Shown here one piece after another: positions 8,752-17,572 of a stretch of DNA of 64,000 bases. Made by a program: the position numbers and the translations under genes. The notes beneath the pieces are model-generated. The model was not told the origin of the DNA. It saw only the letters and a list, made by a program, of their open reading frames with translations, and ran no database searches. Each line of letters starts with the position of its first letter. Within the stretch, counting starts at the first letter, position 1. Location of the stretch: assembly GCF_900100315.1 (NCBI RefSeq), contig NZ_FNFF01000008.1, positions 124,001 to 188,000 of the forward strand, given 5' to 3'. Source of the stretch: Streptomyces indicus. GTDB lineage: Bacteria; Actinomycetota; Actinomycetes; Streptomycetales; Streptomycetaceae.

Positions 8752-10235
8752 GCCGGCGGGTCCTGAACGGGTTCGCCTGGTCGGCCGGCGGATCCCTCGT
8801 CTCGGTCGTCGTGCTGCTCGGCTACACGGCGGCGACCGCCCGCCTCGTCGAACCGGCCTCCTTCGGCCGGTACGCCCTCGCGTGCACGGCGAGCACGCTC
8901 TTCGGATACGTGGCCAACGCGGGCCTGGCCACCTGCCTGCTGCGCGCCGACCGGCTGACCCGGCCGCTGGTGCGCGCCGCGTCGACGGTCGGCGCCGCGA
9001 CCGGCCTCGGCTGCGCCGCGGCGATCCAGGTGGTGGCACTGGTCCTGGCCCCGTTCGCCGACGCCGAGACCGTACGGCTGGTCCAACTCCTCGGAGTGCA
9101 GCTGCTGGTGCAGCCCCTCGGAGGTGCGCTCCTTGCCGCCCTGCGCCGGGCGGGCCGTGCCCGGCAGGCGGCCCTGCTCGACACCGCGGGGCAGGCCCTC
9201 GGCTGCGCGACCGGGCTCGTGCTCCTGGCCGCCGGTTGGAGTCCCTGGGGTCTGGCGGCCGCGGCGCCGGTGGCCTCGCTGACCGTCCTGGCCGGGGTGG
9301 TGCTCTCGGGCGCCCTGCGGTCCCTGCCCGGCGGCCCGCCCGTGCCCGCCCGTGAACTCCTCGGCCAGTCCGGCTTCTTCGCGGGATACGGCATCGTGCA
9401 GTCGGCCACGAACAACGCGCCCCTGTGGTGCGCGGCCGCCCTGTTCGGTCCGGCCGCCACCGGCTGGTTCTCGCGGGCCTCGCTCGCCACCGGCATCCCG
9501 CTGACCGCCCTCGCCCAGGGCCTCCAGCGCGCGGCCGCCCCCGAACTGGCCGAGGCCCGCGCGCGCAACGGCGGCCGGCTGCCCCGCCGGGCCGCGCACG
9601 ATCTGCTGTGCGCGACCTCGGGGGCGGGGTTCCTCGGCTTCGGTGCGGTGGCCGCCACGGGGCCGGACTGGCTGCTCGTGCTGCTCGGGCCCGGCTGGGA
9701 GGGCGCGGCCCGGCTGCTTCCGGCGCTGGCGCTCGGCGCGGCCTGCGCGCTGCTCTGCTCCACCGGCAACTCCCTCGACCAGATCCGCCGCGCGCCCGGC
9801 GCCTCGGTCGCCTCCCAGGCCGCGGTGATCGCGGGCACGGTTGTGCTGCTCGCCCTGGCCGCGGCGACCGGCAGCCTCACCGTGCTCGCCCTGGCGTCCA
9901 CGGCCCCCGCCTTCGGCCATGCCCTGCAACTGCGCCACTGGTCGGCCGGAGCGGTGCTCGCCGCGGGCCCGCTGCTGCGCGCCCACGCCGTGCACGCGGT
10001 CCTCGGACTCGCGCTGTTCGCGGCCGGCCGCGGTGTCCACAGCCTGTGGACCCTGCCGGGCCAGCCCCTGGCGCGGGCCTGTCTGTCCACCGCCGCGGTG
10101 CTCGCGTGCGCGGCGGCCTGCCTCCCGCTCCGGCGGCGCATCCCCGCCGTCCGAGCCGTCCTGACCCGCGGCGCATCCGCCGCCACCCCGCCCCACCAGG
10201 AGCCCGTATGCGCATCGGCCTCACCGGCCCGGTAG
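8748..10235 (+). CDS. Polysaccharide flippase (Wzx-like, MOP superfamily)
   Basis: Integral membrane protein of 495 residues with about 12-14 hydrophobic helices. The N-terminus RRVLNGFAWSAGGSLVSVVV and the segment ARLVEPASFGRYALA match the opening helices of polysaccharide exporters in the MOP superfamily. Its likely job is to move lipid-linked repeat units across the membrane for the Wzy-like protein at 5274. I chose the ATG at 8748 because it overlaps the preceding stop (ATGA) and removes a charged 17-residue leader that lacks a ribosome site. The 3' end overlaps the next gene by 28 bases. Confidence 0.88.
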   Translation: MSRRVLNGFAWSAGGSLVSVVVLLGYTAATARLVEPASFGRYALACTASTLFGYVANAGLATCLLRADRLTRPLVRAASTVGAATGLGCAAAIQVVALVLAPFADAETVRLVQLLGVQLLVQPLGGALLAALRRAGRARQAALLDTAGQALGCATGLVLLAAGWSPWGLAAAAPVASLTVLAGVVLSGALRSLPGGPPVPARELLGQSGFFAGYGIVQSATNNAPLWCAAALFGPAATGWFSRASLATGIPLTALAQGLQRAAAPELAEARARNGGRLPRRAAHDLLCATSGAGFLGFGAVAATGPDWLLVLLGPGWEGAARLLPALALGAACALLCSTGNSLDQIRRAPGASVASQAAVIAGTVVLLALAAATGSLTVLALASTAPAFGHALQLRHWSAGAVLAAGPLLRAHAVHAVLGLALFAAGRGVHSLWTLPGQPLARACLSTAAVLACAAACLPLRRRIPAVRAVLTRGASAATPPHQEPVCASASPAR

Positions 10236-11386
10236 ACCTCGACCCCCTGCGGGAGGCCCTCGGCTGCGAGGTCCCGCAGGTGTACTCCGGCCCGTCCACC
10301 GGCTGGCTGGCCCGCACCTGGTGGGAGCAGGGCCACGACGTCACGGTCGTCGCGCTCAGCGACCGGGTGCGCGCTCAACAGACGTACGGGAGCGGCTCGT
10401 TGAAGCTCGTGGTCGTGCCGATGCGGGAGCGGCACCGGGCCCGCGACCTGTTCCGCGAGGAGCGCCGCGGCCTCGCGGACGCGCTGCGCGGGCAGCCCCT
10501 GGACGTGGTGAGCGCGCACTGGACCTACGAGTTCGCGCTCGGCGCCATCGCCTCGGGGCTGCCCACCTGCGTCACCGCCCGGGACACCCCGCTGCGGTAC
10601 GCGTGGGAGATGCGCAGCGCGTACCGCTGGTGGCGGCACACCATGGCCGTCCCCGCCGCGCTCAAGGCGACCGCGCTCGGCGCCAACAGCCCTTATACGG
10701 CCGCGCATTTCCGCCGCTTCCTGGGGGTGCGCCGGCCGATCGAGGTCATCCCCAACGCGGTCCGCACGGACGCCCTGCCCGCGCCGGCCGCACCGCCACC
10801 GGGCCGCGCGCCGGTGTTCGCCACGGCCTCGCAGGGGTGGGGGCGCTGGAAGAACACGGCGGCCGCGCTGTGGGCGTTCCCGCTCGTACGGGAGCGGCTG
10901 CCGCAGGCGCGGCTCGTGATGTTCGGCCGGGCGCACGGACCCGGGGGCGAAGCCGAGACCTGGGCGCGCAGGCGCGGGCTCGCGGACGGCGTGGAGTTCG
11001 CGGGCCCGCTGCCGCACGCGGCGATGCTGCGCCGGCTGGCCGCCGAGGCGCACGTGCTCGTGCATCCGTCCCGCGTCGAGTCCTTCTCCATGATCTGCGC
11101 GGAGGCCATGGCGCTCGGCATCCCCGTGGTGGCCGGGCGCCGCAGCGGCGCGGTGCCGTGGGTGGTGGACCGGGCCGGCCACCTCGTGGACGTGGACCGG
11201 CCCGACCTGATCGCCGAGGCCATGCTGCGGCTGGCGCTCGACCACGCGCACCGGGCGGAACTGGGCGCGCTGGGCCGGGACCGGGTGCGCACCCGCTTCT
11301 CCCTGGACGACACCGCCCGCGCGTACACCGCCTGGTTTGCGCGCACCGTCAACTGCCGCGGCAGGATCGAGGAGGCCTCCGTATGA
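10208..11386 (+). CDS. Family 4 glycosyltransferase
   Basis: GT-B transferase of 392 residues. The N-terminal acceptor domain contains the STGWLARTWWEQGHDVTVVA pattern and a SAHWTYEFALGA segment. The C-terminal domain carries VIPNAV, the QGWGRWKN donor region and the E-x7-E motif ESFSMICAEAMALGIPVV, which is characteristic of GT4 retaining enzymes. It begins inside the end of the flippase gene and overlaps the next gene by four bases, so it is translated as part of the unit. Donor and linkage cannot be assigned. Confidence 0.88.
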   Translation: MRIGLTGPVDLDPLREALGCEVPQVYSGPSTGWLARTWWEQGHDVTVVALSDRVRAQQTYGSGSLKLVVVPMRERHRARDLFREERRGLADALRGQPLDVVSAHWTYEFALGAIASGLPTCVTARDTPLRYAWEMRSAYRWWRHTMAVPAALKATALGANSPYTAAHFRRFLGVRRPIEVIPNAVRTDALPAPAAPPPGRAPVFATASQGWGRWKNTAAALWAFPLVRERLPQARLVMFGRAHGPGGEAETWARRRGLADGVEFAGPLPHAAMLRRLAAEAHVLVHPSRVESFSMICAEAMALGIPVVAGRRSGAVPWVVDRAGHLVDVDRPDLIAEAMLRLALDHAHRAELGALGRDRVRTRFSLDDTARAYTAWFARTVNCRGRIEEASV

Positions 11387-12543
11387 CCGCCCGTACGACC
11401 CGCATGACCCGCATGACCCGCATGACCACCCGTACGTCCCGTACGACCGCCCCCGCCACCAGTCGGGCAACGGCACCCGCACCAGCACCCGCACCCGACC
11501 ACCGGGCCGAGCCCCCGCTCGTCCTCCAGCTCAGCAACGAGGCGCGCGACCACGGACCGGACAACCGCTTCGTGCCCGCCTTCGCCGAGCTGGCCGCCGA
11601 GGGCCTGCTGCGGCACCGGTATCTCGCGCCCGCCGTGACGCCGCCCGACCTGCGCGCCCTGGCCCGCGAGGAGCCGCCGGCCCTGCTCATGGTCCAGTCG
11701 CCGCAGGCCCGCACCTGGTCCGAGCGGCAGGTACGGGAACTGCTCGGCGCGCTCGGCGGGCCGCCGGTCCTCGTGTGGGAGGGCGATGCGTGGGGCGGAC
11801 CGCTCAAGCAGCCGCGCCGGAGCAACCTGGCGTGGATGCGCCGGGCCACCGTGGTCTCCAGCGTCGCGGCCGGTGAGCAGCAGGCGATGCTCCGGCGGGC
11901 CGCCGGCGTCCCGGTGCACTACAGCCCGCACGCGGCGGCCCTGCGCTTCCACGCCGACGAGGACGACCCGGGCCCCGTCTCGTCCCAGGTCACCTTCCTC
12001 GGCACCCGCCGCACCTTCTGCGGCGTCGAACTGCTGCCGGACGACCGCGAACGCCTCGATCTCGTCCGGCGGCTCGCCCGCATGGACGGCTGCGACCTCG
12101 CGGTGTACGGGCGCAGCTGGTCCGGGTCGTACGCGCGCGGCCCCGTGCCGTTCCATGAGCAACTCGCCGTGATGCGGCGGGGGTTGCTGACCGCGGGCTG
12201 GGACCGGTACCGCAGCCACACCGGCTATGCGTCGGACCGCCTCGCCATCGCCCTGTGCGCGGGCCGCGTCCACGTCACCTCGCGGCAGCCGGGCCTGGAG
12301 TGGCTGCCCGGCCCGGAGGAGGGCCTGTACCTGGCGGATACGCCGCGCGAAGCGGCCGAGCTCGTACGGGAGTTGCTGCGCGAGGACCCCGCGGAGCTCC
12401 TCGCCCGGGGTGCCCGTGGCCGCGCCTGGGTGCGCGCCCATCTGACCGAGACCCATGTGCTGCGCCACCTGCTCGCCCCGCACCTCGGCTTCACGGCACC
12501 GCCCGCCGCCTGGCACACCCCCGCGCTCGGGAGCACCCGATGA
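11383..12543 (+). CDS. CgeB-like glycosyltransferase, copy 2
   Basis: Predicted GT-B transferase of 386 residues, paralogous to the gene at 7657. Both share LQLSNEAR/LHLTNDAR, LVWEGDAWGG, GPVPFHEQ, GWDRYRSHTGYASDRLAI and WLPGPEEGLYLADTPREAAEL, in the same order. Its first 40 residues differ: a Thr/Arg/Met run coded by repeats of CGCATGACC around 11401-11425, followed by an Ala-Pro run, which looks disordered. The true start may therefore lie a little downstream, but the ATGA overlap at 11383 and GAGG upstream favour this one. The function is probably addition of a side sugar parallel to that of copy 1. Confidence 0.75.
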   Translation: MTARTTRMTRMTRMTTRTSRTTAPATSRATAPAPAPAPDHRAEPPLVLQLSNEARDHGPDNRFVPAFAELAAEGLLRHRYLAPAVTPPDLRALAREEPPALLMVQSPQARTWSERQVRELLGALGGPPVLVWEGDAWGGPLKQPRRSNLAWMRRATVVSSVAAGEQQAMLRRAAGVPVHYSPHAAALRFHADEDDPGPVSSQVTFLGTRRTFCGVELLPDDRERLDLVRRLARMDGCDLAVYGRSWSGSYARGPVPFHEQLAVMRRGLLTAGWDRYRSHTGYASDRLAIALCAGRVHVTSRQPGLEWLPGPEEGLYLADTPREAAELVRELLREDPAELLARGARGRAWVRAHLTETHVLRHLLAPHLGFTAPPAAWHTPALGSTR

Positions 12544-13802
12544 CGATCCTGCGCCGCCTGGCCGCCCCTCTGCTGCTGGCCCTGGTCCTGGCCGGCTTCC
12601 ACGGTGCGGGCTCGCTGTCCGACTGGGGCTACAGCAACGACAGTTACCGCTATACGCGGGCCGCGTACGAAATCCTCGGCATGCCCCGCGCGCAGGCGCA
12701 GGCCGCGGCCCGCGACGCCTACTGCGCCGCCGGCCCCGGCACGGCGGCCTGCGTGGCCGCGAACCCGCACGGCCTGAAGCCCGACCACCCGCGCTACGAG
12801 CGGGTCTTCGACACCCGGCCCGGCTATCCGCTGCTCGCCGCCCCCTTCATCGCGCTCCTGGGCCCGCTCAAGGGCCTGTGGACACTGTCCTGCGCGCTGA
12901 CGGCGCTCTCCGGCGTGCTGGCGTACCGGCTGCTGCGCGGCGCGGGACTCGGCCGGCGCGCGTCCCTGGCGGGCGAGGCCGTGCTGCTGGCCGGCGGGCT
13001 CGGCTACTGGGGCGCGCGGGCCCTCGCCGACTCCCTGGCGACCCCGTGCCTGCTGCTCTGCGGCATCGGGGTGGTGCGGATCCTGACGGCTGCGACGACG
13101 ACCTCGACCGGGGCGGGGGCGGGCACGGGACGGCGCACGGCCGGACTCGCCCTCTTCGCCACGGGTTTCCTCGCCCTGGCCCTCACCAAGTACTCCACGG
13201 CCCTGCTGTTCGCGGTGGCGCTCGCCGCGGCGGGCGGGCTGAGCCTGTGGCGGCGGGCCGGGCAACGGGCCGTGCAGCCCGCCGCGTTGCGGCTGCTGAC
13301 CGTGACGGCGGCGGGGGTGGCGGGGGCGGTCGCCGCCGCCACCTCGCTGCTCGGTCTGCCCGCGGCGAGCGAGACGATGCAGGACACGCTCACCCGCTAC
13401 TTCACCCGCCCCGACGTGCCCGACCCGATCCGCGGCATGCTCGCCCTGGAGGCCGGTTACTGGCCGACGTGGTTCCACCACAACGCCGGCTTCGCCGCCC
13501 TTCTCGGGCTGTGCCTGTGGGCGCTGTGGCGGCACCGGCCCGCGCTGCTGCCGTTCGCCCTAGCCGCGGGCCTCACCGGACTCGGCACCGCCTTCGCCCA
13601 CCCTCTGCTCGAGGAGCTCGACCGGCTGTGGGTGCTGGCCTGGGTGCCGGTGGCGCTGGGCGTCCCGGTCCTCGCGCAGACGGTCCTGGCCGGTACGCGG
13701 AGGTCGTACGCGCCACAGGTCCCGAACCCCGCCGGCCCCCAGGAGGCCGCGCGGGACCTGATCGCTCAACAGCCGCGCAGGAACGGGAAGTCGACGAGGT
13801 GA
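12540..13802 (+). CDS. Membrane glycosyltransferase-like protein (GT-C type)
   Basis: Integral membrane protein of 420 residues with about nine hydrophobic helices. After the first helix an acidic SDWGYSNDSYRYTRAAYEI stretch resembles the first extracytoplasmic loop of GT-C enzymes, where an Asp is catalytic, and TRPGYPLLAAPFIALL resembles the following helix. Such enzymes use polyprenyl-phosphate sugars on the outer face. It is the last gene of the plus-strand unit (ATGA overlap with copy 2) and its 3' end overlaps the convergent gene by 37 bases. The GT-C reading rests on topology and the loop motif only. Confidence 0.65.
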   Translation: MTILRRLAAPLLLALVLAGFHGAGSLSDWGYSNDSYRYTRAAYEILGMPRAQAQAAARDAYCAAGPGTAACVAANPHGLKPDHPRYERVFDTRPGYPLLAAPFIALLGPLKGLWTLSCALTALSGVLAYRLLRGAGLGRRASLAGEAVLLAGGLGYWGARALADSLATPCLLLCGIGVVRILTAATTTSTGAGAGTGRRTAGLALFATGFLALALTKYSTALLFAVALAAAGGLSLWRRAGQRAVQPAALRLLTVTAAGVAGAVAAATSLLGLPAASETMQDTLTRYFTRPDVPDPIRGMLALEAGYWPTWFHHNAGFAALLGLCLWALWRHRPALLPFALAAGLTGLGTAFAHPLLEELDRLWVLAWVPVALGVPVLAQTVLAGTRRSYAPQVPNPAGPQEAARDLIAQQPRRNGKSTR

Positions 13803-15574
13803 CGGCGGAACAGGGCCACGTCGGACAGGCCCTGCTCCCGGGCCGCCGCCCGCGCCGCGAGCGCCAGCGCCTCCCCCGCCCGCGCACCGCGGCCGGGCGG
13901 CGCGTACAGCTCCAGCCGGCGTGAACCCGTGTACGCCACGGACCCCAGCCGCTCGAAACCGGCGTCCAGAGCGGCCCGGTGGACCGGCCGCGCGGCCCCG
14001 TTCACGTACCGCAGGCCTTCGGGGTCGCCGGGCTGCGCCTGCGTGACGAGCGCGCTCAGGCGCCCGGCGGCGAACTGCCCGGGCACCGTGCCCGTGCCCA
14101 CCGCCGGGTTGGCCAGGCCGAGCAGGTCGAAGACGGGCCGGTCAGCGCTCATGCAGTACGGGGCGAGTCCGGCGTCCCCCATGGCCAGCGGCCCGTTCAG
14201 CGAGGGGTCGGCCTCCACCGCGCGGGCGAGCGCGCCGTGCGCGTGGGCCAGCCGGTGGCGCTCGGTGAGCGCGAAGCCCAGCTCGCGCGGACCGGTGACC
14301 GACACGCTCACGGCCAGCGCACCGCCGAGGAGGAGCACCGCGGGGCCCCGGCCGCCCCGGCCCGGAAGGCCGCCCCGGCACAGGATCCATCCGGCCGCCG
14401 CGCAGACGCTCACGGCGAGCAGGGCGCTCGCGTCCACGGCTCCGCTGCTCAGGGCCTCCGCCGCCGCGGCGAGCAGCACCGCGGCCGCCGGCCACCGCAC
14501 GCTCCGCTCCCCGGCCGGCCGCGCCAGCACGACCAGGGCGACCGGGAAGAGCACCTGCCACGGGAAGCGGCCGCAGAAGGTCACGGCGAGCTGGGAGGCT
14601 TGGTACAGGCCGAGGAAGAGCGCGGCAGAGAGGGCGGCGAGCACCAGGGGAGTCGCCGACCGCAGCCGGTCGTTGCTCCCCGCCGAAGCACGGCCCCCCG
14701 AGTCCGCACGCAGGACCCTCCGCAGGACCAGCACGCCTCCCACGACGACCGTCCCGACGAGCACGGCCCCCGCGAGCAGCACCGGCACCGGCAGCCCGGC
14801 GAGCGCGTCGATCCAGTTGTCCTTGCCGGTGGACTTCTCGTAGAAGGTGTTGGGGAAGAACTTCCCGAAGTACCACCACCGCGCGAGCCAGTAGCAGCCG
14901 AGCGCACCGCCCACCGCCAGCGCGCCCCGCAGATCGGCGCGGCGCCGGCTCACGGCCAGCGCCCACACCTCGGCCACCAGCGCGTACGCCATCCCCTCCG
15001 GCCTGGACAGCGCCACCGCGAGCGCCACCACGTGCCCCCAGCGGTGCAGACTCCCGCGCCGGTACACCCAGCCGAACAGCAGCGCCACGAGCAGCGCGAA
15101 CGAGGCCGTCTCCAGGCCGCTGAAGGCGTGCACCCAGGACACCGGGTTGAGCAGCACCACCGCCCACAGCAGGACCTTGCGCCGGTACGGCAGAGCGAGG
15201 CGGCGCACGACCAGGACGTGCCCCACGGCCAGACCCGCGCCGACCACCTTGAAGAAGGCCTCGGTCGGCACGCCGAGCAGCGCCGGCACCGCCGACAGCG
15301 CGGTGTAGAGGGGGTTCGTGTAGGCCTCGACGAGGGCGGAGCCGGGCGGGTTCCAGTTCCACACCCCGTGCTCCGCGAGCATCCGCCCGTACCGCCACGA
15401 GATGAACGCGTCGTCCACCGTGAACCGGACGAAGGCGAAGGCCAGCACCAGCGCGCCGGCCGTCAGGACGGCCGCCGCGAGGCGGTGCCGAGACGGCGCC
15501 GGCGGCAGAGGCGCCCCGGGCGCGCGGGAGGGGGCGGGCGGACGCGGGGGCGCCGCGACGCGCGTCATGGCCAT
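13766..15574 (-). CDS. Arabinofuranosyltransferase-like membrane protein (GT-C type)
   Basis: Integral membrane protein of 602 residues. A Pro-rich cytoplasmic leader of about 30 residues precedes roughly ten helices. The first loop reads VDDAFISWRYGRMLAEHGVW followed by EAYTNPLY, very like the DDAYIS...EGYTNPL loop of actinobacterial AftB-type enzymes that use decaprenyl-phosphate-arabinose; the two Asp residues are the expected catalytic site. A soluble C-terminal domain of about 170 residues follows the last helix. It ends the minus-strand unit, 50 bases after the LCP gene, suggesting that it decorates the polymer outside the membrane. Streptomyces lacks mycobacterial arabinogalactan, so the sugar is open. 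Confidence 0.75.
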   Translation of the reverse strand: MAMTRVAAPPRPPAPSRAPGAPLPPAPSRHRLAAAVLTAGALVLAFAFVRFTVDDAFISWRYGRMLAEHGVWNWNPPGSALVEAYTNPLYTALSAVPALLGVPTEAFFKVVGAGLAVGHVLVVRRLALPYRRKVLLWAVVLLNPVSWVHAFSGLETASFALLVALLFGWVYRRGSLHRWGHVVALAVALSRPEGMAYALVAEVWALAVSRRRADLRGALAVGGALGCYWLARWWYFGKFFPNTFYEKSTGKDNWIDALAGLPVPVLLAGAVLVGTVVVGGVLVLRRVLRADSGGRASAGSNDRLRSATPLVLAALSAALFLGLYQASQLAVTFCGRFPWQVLFPVALVVLARPAGERSVRWPAAAVLLAAAAEALSSGAVDASALLAVSVCAAAGWILCRGGLPGRGGRGPAVLLLGGALAVSVSVTGPRELGFALTERHRLAHAHGALARAVEADPSLNGPLAMGDAGLAPYCMSADRPVFDLLGLANPAVGTGTVPGQFAAGRLSALVTQAQPGDPEGLRYVNGAARPVHRAALDAGFERLGSVAYTGSRRLELYAPPGRGARAGEALALAARAAAREQGLSDVALFRRHLVDFPFLRGC

Positions 15575-15624
15575 GGTGGGGGTTCCCGACGTGTGGTGAC
15601 GGATCTGCGACGTGTGGTGACGGA

Positions 15625-16674
15625 TCAGCTCTTCTCGAAGTACGGCCGCTCCCGGTGGCCGTCCTCGTCGTACGCGTTGTAGAGGTGCTTCGGCAGCGGC
15701 GCGTCCGCGCGCAGCGCCTTGAACAAGGCGCGGGCCTGGTCCTCGACGGGCTTGTAGCGGCCGAAGTAGTCGGGGTGCTCGGTGGCGGGCAGCGTGACCG
15801 TCCTGATGGCGTGCGGCGGCAGGCTGCGGGCGCTGCTCAGCAGGGAGTACAGCTCGGCGGGCGAGTCCATGCCGGAGTCCGCGGTCAGGGACGAGGTGAC
15901 GGCGTCCAGGACCGGATAGAGCCGGGTCGGAGATGTGAGGGTGCCGGCGTCGATGACCTTGCGCGCGAGCTGCTGCATGAACTGCTTCTGCCGCTCGATG
16001 CGTTGCAGGTCGCTGCCGTCGCCGACGCCGAGCCGCGTCCGCACGAACACGAGCGCCTTCTCACCGCTCAGGAGCTGTCGGCCCGGCTTCAGCGTGACAC
16101 CGTAATCGGGATCGTCCACCGATTCGTGCACGGTGGCCGGCACATCGACCTCGACCCCGCCGACGGCGTCGGTGACCTTCATGAACCCGGAGAAGTCCAC
16201 CACCAGATGGTGGTCGACGCGGATGCCGCTGAGCTTCTCGAAGGTGCGGATGGTGCAGGACGCACCGGCCCGCTCGTACGCCCAGTTGAACTGTGCGTAC
16301 TCGGCCTGCGTGCGATTGCCCTCGGCCGTCAGGCAGGCCGGGATGTCCACCATCAGGTCGCGCGGGATGCTCGTCATCGAGGCGCTGCGGCGGTCCGCCG
16401 ACAGGTGCAGGAGCATCGTGGTGTCCGCGCGGGTCGAGCCCCAGCCCGCCTGGCTGTCGGTGCCGAGCAGCAGGATGTTCTGCGCCTTGCCGGTCTTGGC
16501 GGGCCGTGAGCCGTGGTCCGCGCGCAGGGCGCGGGCGGTGGCCTCGTCGGTGCGGATGTTGCTGTCGAGACGGGCGTAGAGCAGCCCGCCGGCGAGGACG
16601 GCGAGCACGAGCAGGCCCGCGCAGACGTAGCCGGTCCTGCGCAGCAGCAGGGAGCGCCGTGAACGGTCCGTCAC
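15625..16674 (-). CDS. LytR-CpsA-Psr (LCP) family glycopolymer transferase
   Basis: Membrane-anchored enzyme of 349 residues: one N-terminal helix (about 14-34), then an extracytoplasmic LCP domain. Motifs seen are NILLLGTDSQ, RADTTMLLHL, MTSIPRDLMVDIP and the long QRIERQKQFMQQL helix after VFVRTRLG, which contain the Arg and Asp residues that bind the polyprenyl pyrophosphate head. LCP proteins transfer lipid-linked polymers such as teichoic acid, capsule or arabinogalactan to peptidoglycan. Its position 3 bases after an FkbM gene and among glycan genes suggests that it is the dedicated ligase for this polymer. It starts with GTG; the GGAGG site lies inside the end of the preceding gene. Confidence 0.92.
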   Translation of the reverse strand: MTDRSRRSLLLRRTGYVCAGLLVLAVLAGGLLYARLDSNIRTDEATARALRADHGSRPAKTGKAQNILLLGTDSQAGWGSTRADTTMLLHLSADRRSASMTSIPRDLMVDIPACLTAEGNRTQAEYAQFNWAYERAGASCTIRTFEKLSGIRVDHHLVVDFSGFMKVTDAVGGVEVDVPATVHESVDDPDYGVTLKPGRQLLSGEKALVFVRTRLGVGDGSDLQRIERQKQFMQQLARKVIDAGTLTSPTRLYPVLDAVTSSLTADSGMDSPAELYSLLSSARSLPPHAIRTVTLPATEHPDYFGRYKPVEDQARALFKALRADAPLPKHLYNAYDEDGHRERPYFEKS

Positions 16675-16677
16675 CGC

Positions 16678-17529
16678 TCAACCTCCGTGCGTGAAGAGGA
16701 AGTTGGCGTAGTACGGCGGTGGTGTGAAGCCCTCGCCGGCCGGGACGGCACCGCCGCGGCCGAGATGGCGCACCGTCCGGTAGCCGAACTCCGCGGCGGT
16801 GGCGCGCAGCCGCTCCAGGGCGGGCCCGTCCAGACACTCGGCGACGAGCGCGGGGCGGCGGGTGGTGAGCAGGCCCGACATGCCGCGCAGGATGTGCGGC
16901 TCGAAGCCCTCCACGTCGATCTTGACGAGGTCGACCGGCAGGTCTCCCGCGATCTCGTCCGCCGTGGTCACCTCGACCTCCACGCTGTCCACGGCGGCGG
17001 GCTCGTCGTTGAGCGAGGCCGCCGTGGTGTCGTACGGGATGGTCAGGCGCGCGCGGCCGGGTGCGTCGGAGAGCGCCTTCTCGACGACCGTGACGCGGTC
17101 GCAAAGGCCGTTGAGCTCCAGGTTGCGGCGGAGCATCGGCAGCGTCGCCGGGTTGGGCTCGAACGCGAGGGCGCGCAGGCGGGGGTTGGCCTGGCAGGCG
17201 AGCAGCGTGTAGATGCCGGAGAAGGCGCCGATGTCCAGGAAGCAGCGGGCCGAGCGCGCGAGGTCGAAGAGCACCGGCTGGGTGCTCTCCTCCCAGTCCC
17301 GCAGATCGGTCCACACCACCCAGCGGGCCATGATGTCCCGCTGCGCGGCCTCGTAGCGGAAGGCGCTGCCGTCCGGGGCGTGCACGGTCCAGCAGCCGGT
17401 GGGCTGCAACCGCCGCCACACAGGCTGGGGGACCATGCCGCGCAGCGCGGCGGCGCGCGTGGCGCGTTGCAGCGGGGCCGGCAGGCGTACGGTGCCGCGG
17501 CTGGTGCGCACGGCGTCGAGCAGGCTCAT
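16678..17529 (-). CDS. FkbM-family methyltransferase 1
   Basis: Predicted SAM-dependent O-methyltransferase of 283 residues. The SAM loop is FLDIGAFSGIYTLLA, followed by the acidic AFEPNPATLPML strand and the FkbM signature DLVKIDVEGFEPHILRG. I chose the ATG at 17529 because GAGGAG lies 9 bases upstream; a longer frame to 17709 only overlaps the coding region of the upstream gene. It lies 43 bases after the glycosyltransferase gene and just before the LCP gene. In glycan loci FkbM enzymes usually methylate sugar hydroxyls, the likely role here. Confidence 0.88.
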   Translation of the reverse strand: MSLLDAVRTSRGTVRLPAPLQRATRAAALRGMVPQPVWRRLQPTGCWTVHAPDGSAFRYEAAQRDIMARWVVWTDLRDWEESTQPVLFDLARSARCFLDIGAFSGIYTLLACQANPRLRALAFEPNPATLPMLRRNLELNGLCDRVTVVEKALSDAPGRARLTIPYDTTAASLNDEPAAVDSVEVEVTTADEIAGDLPVDLVKIDVEGFEPHILRGMSGLLTTRRPALVAECLDGPALERLRATAAEFGYRTVRHLGRGGAVPAGEGFTPPPYYANFLFTHGG

Positions 17530-17572
17530 GGTCGGCGGCTCCTCGGTTCGTGGACGGGACGTACGGGGGTCC

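Noticed and set aside
8439..11494. Long minus-strand frames opposite the flippase and glycosyltransferase genes
   Set aside because: Low-complexity Arg/Gly/Pro shadow frames; the plus strand has clear domains and coupled starts.
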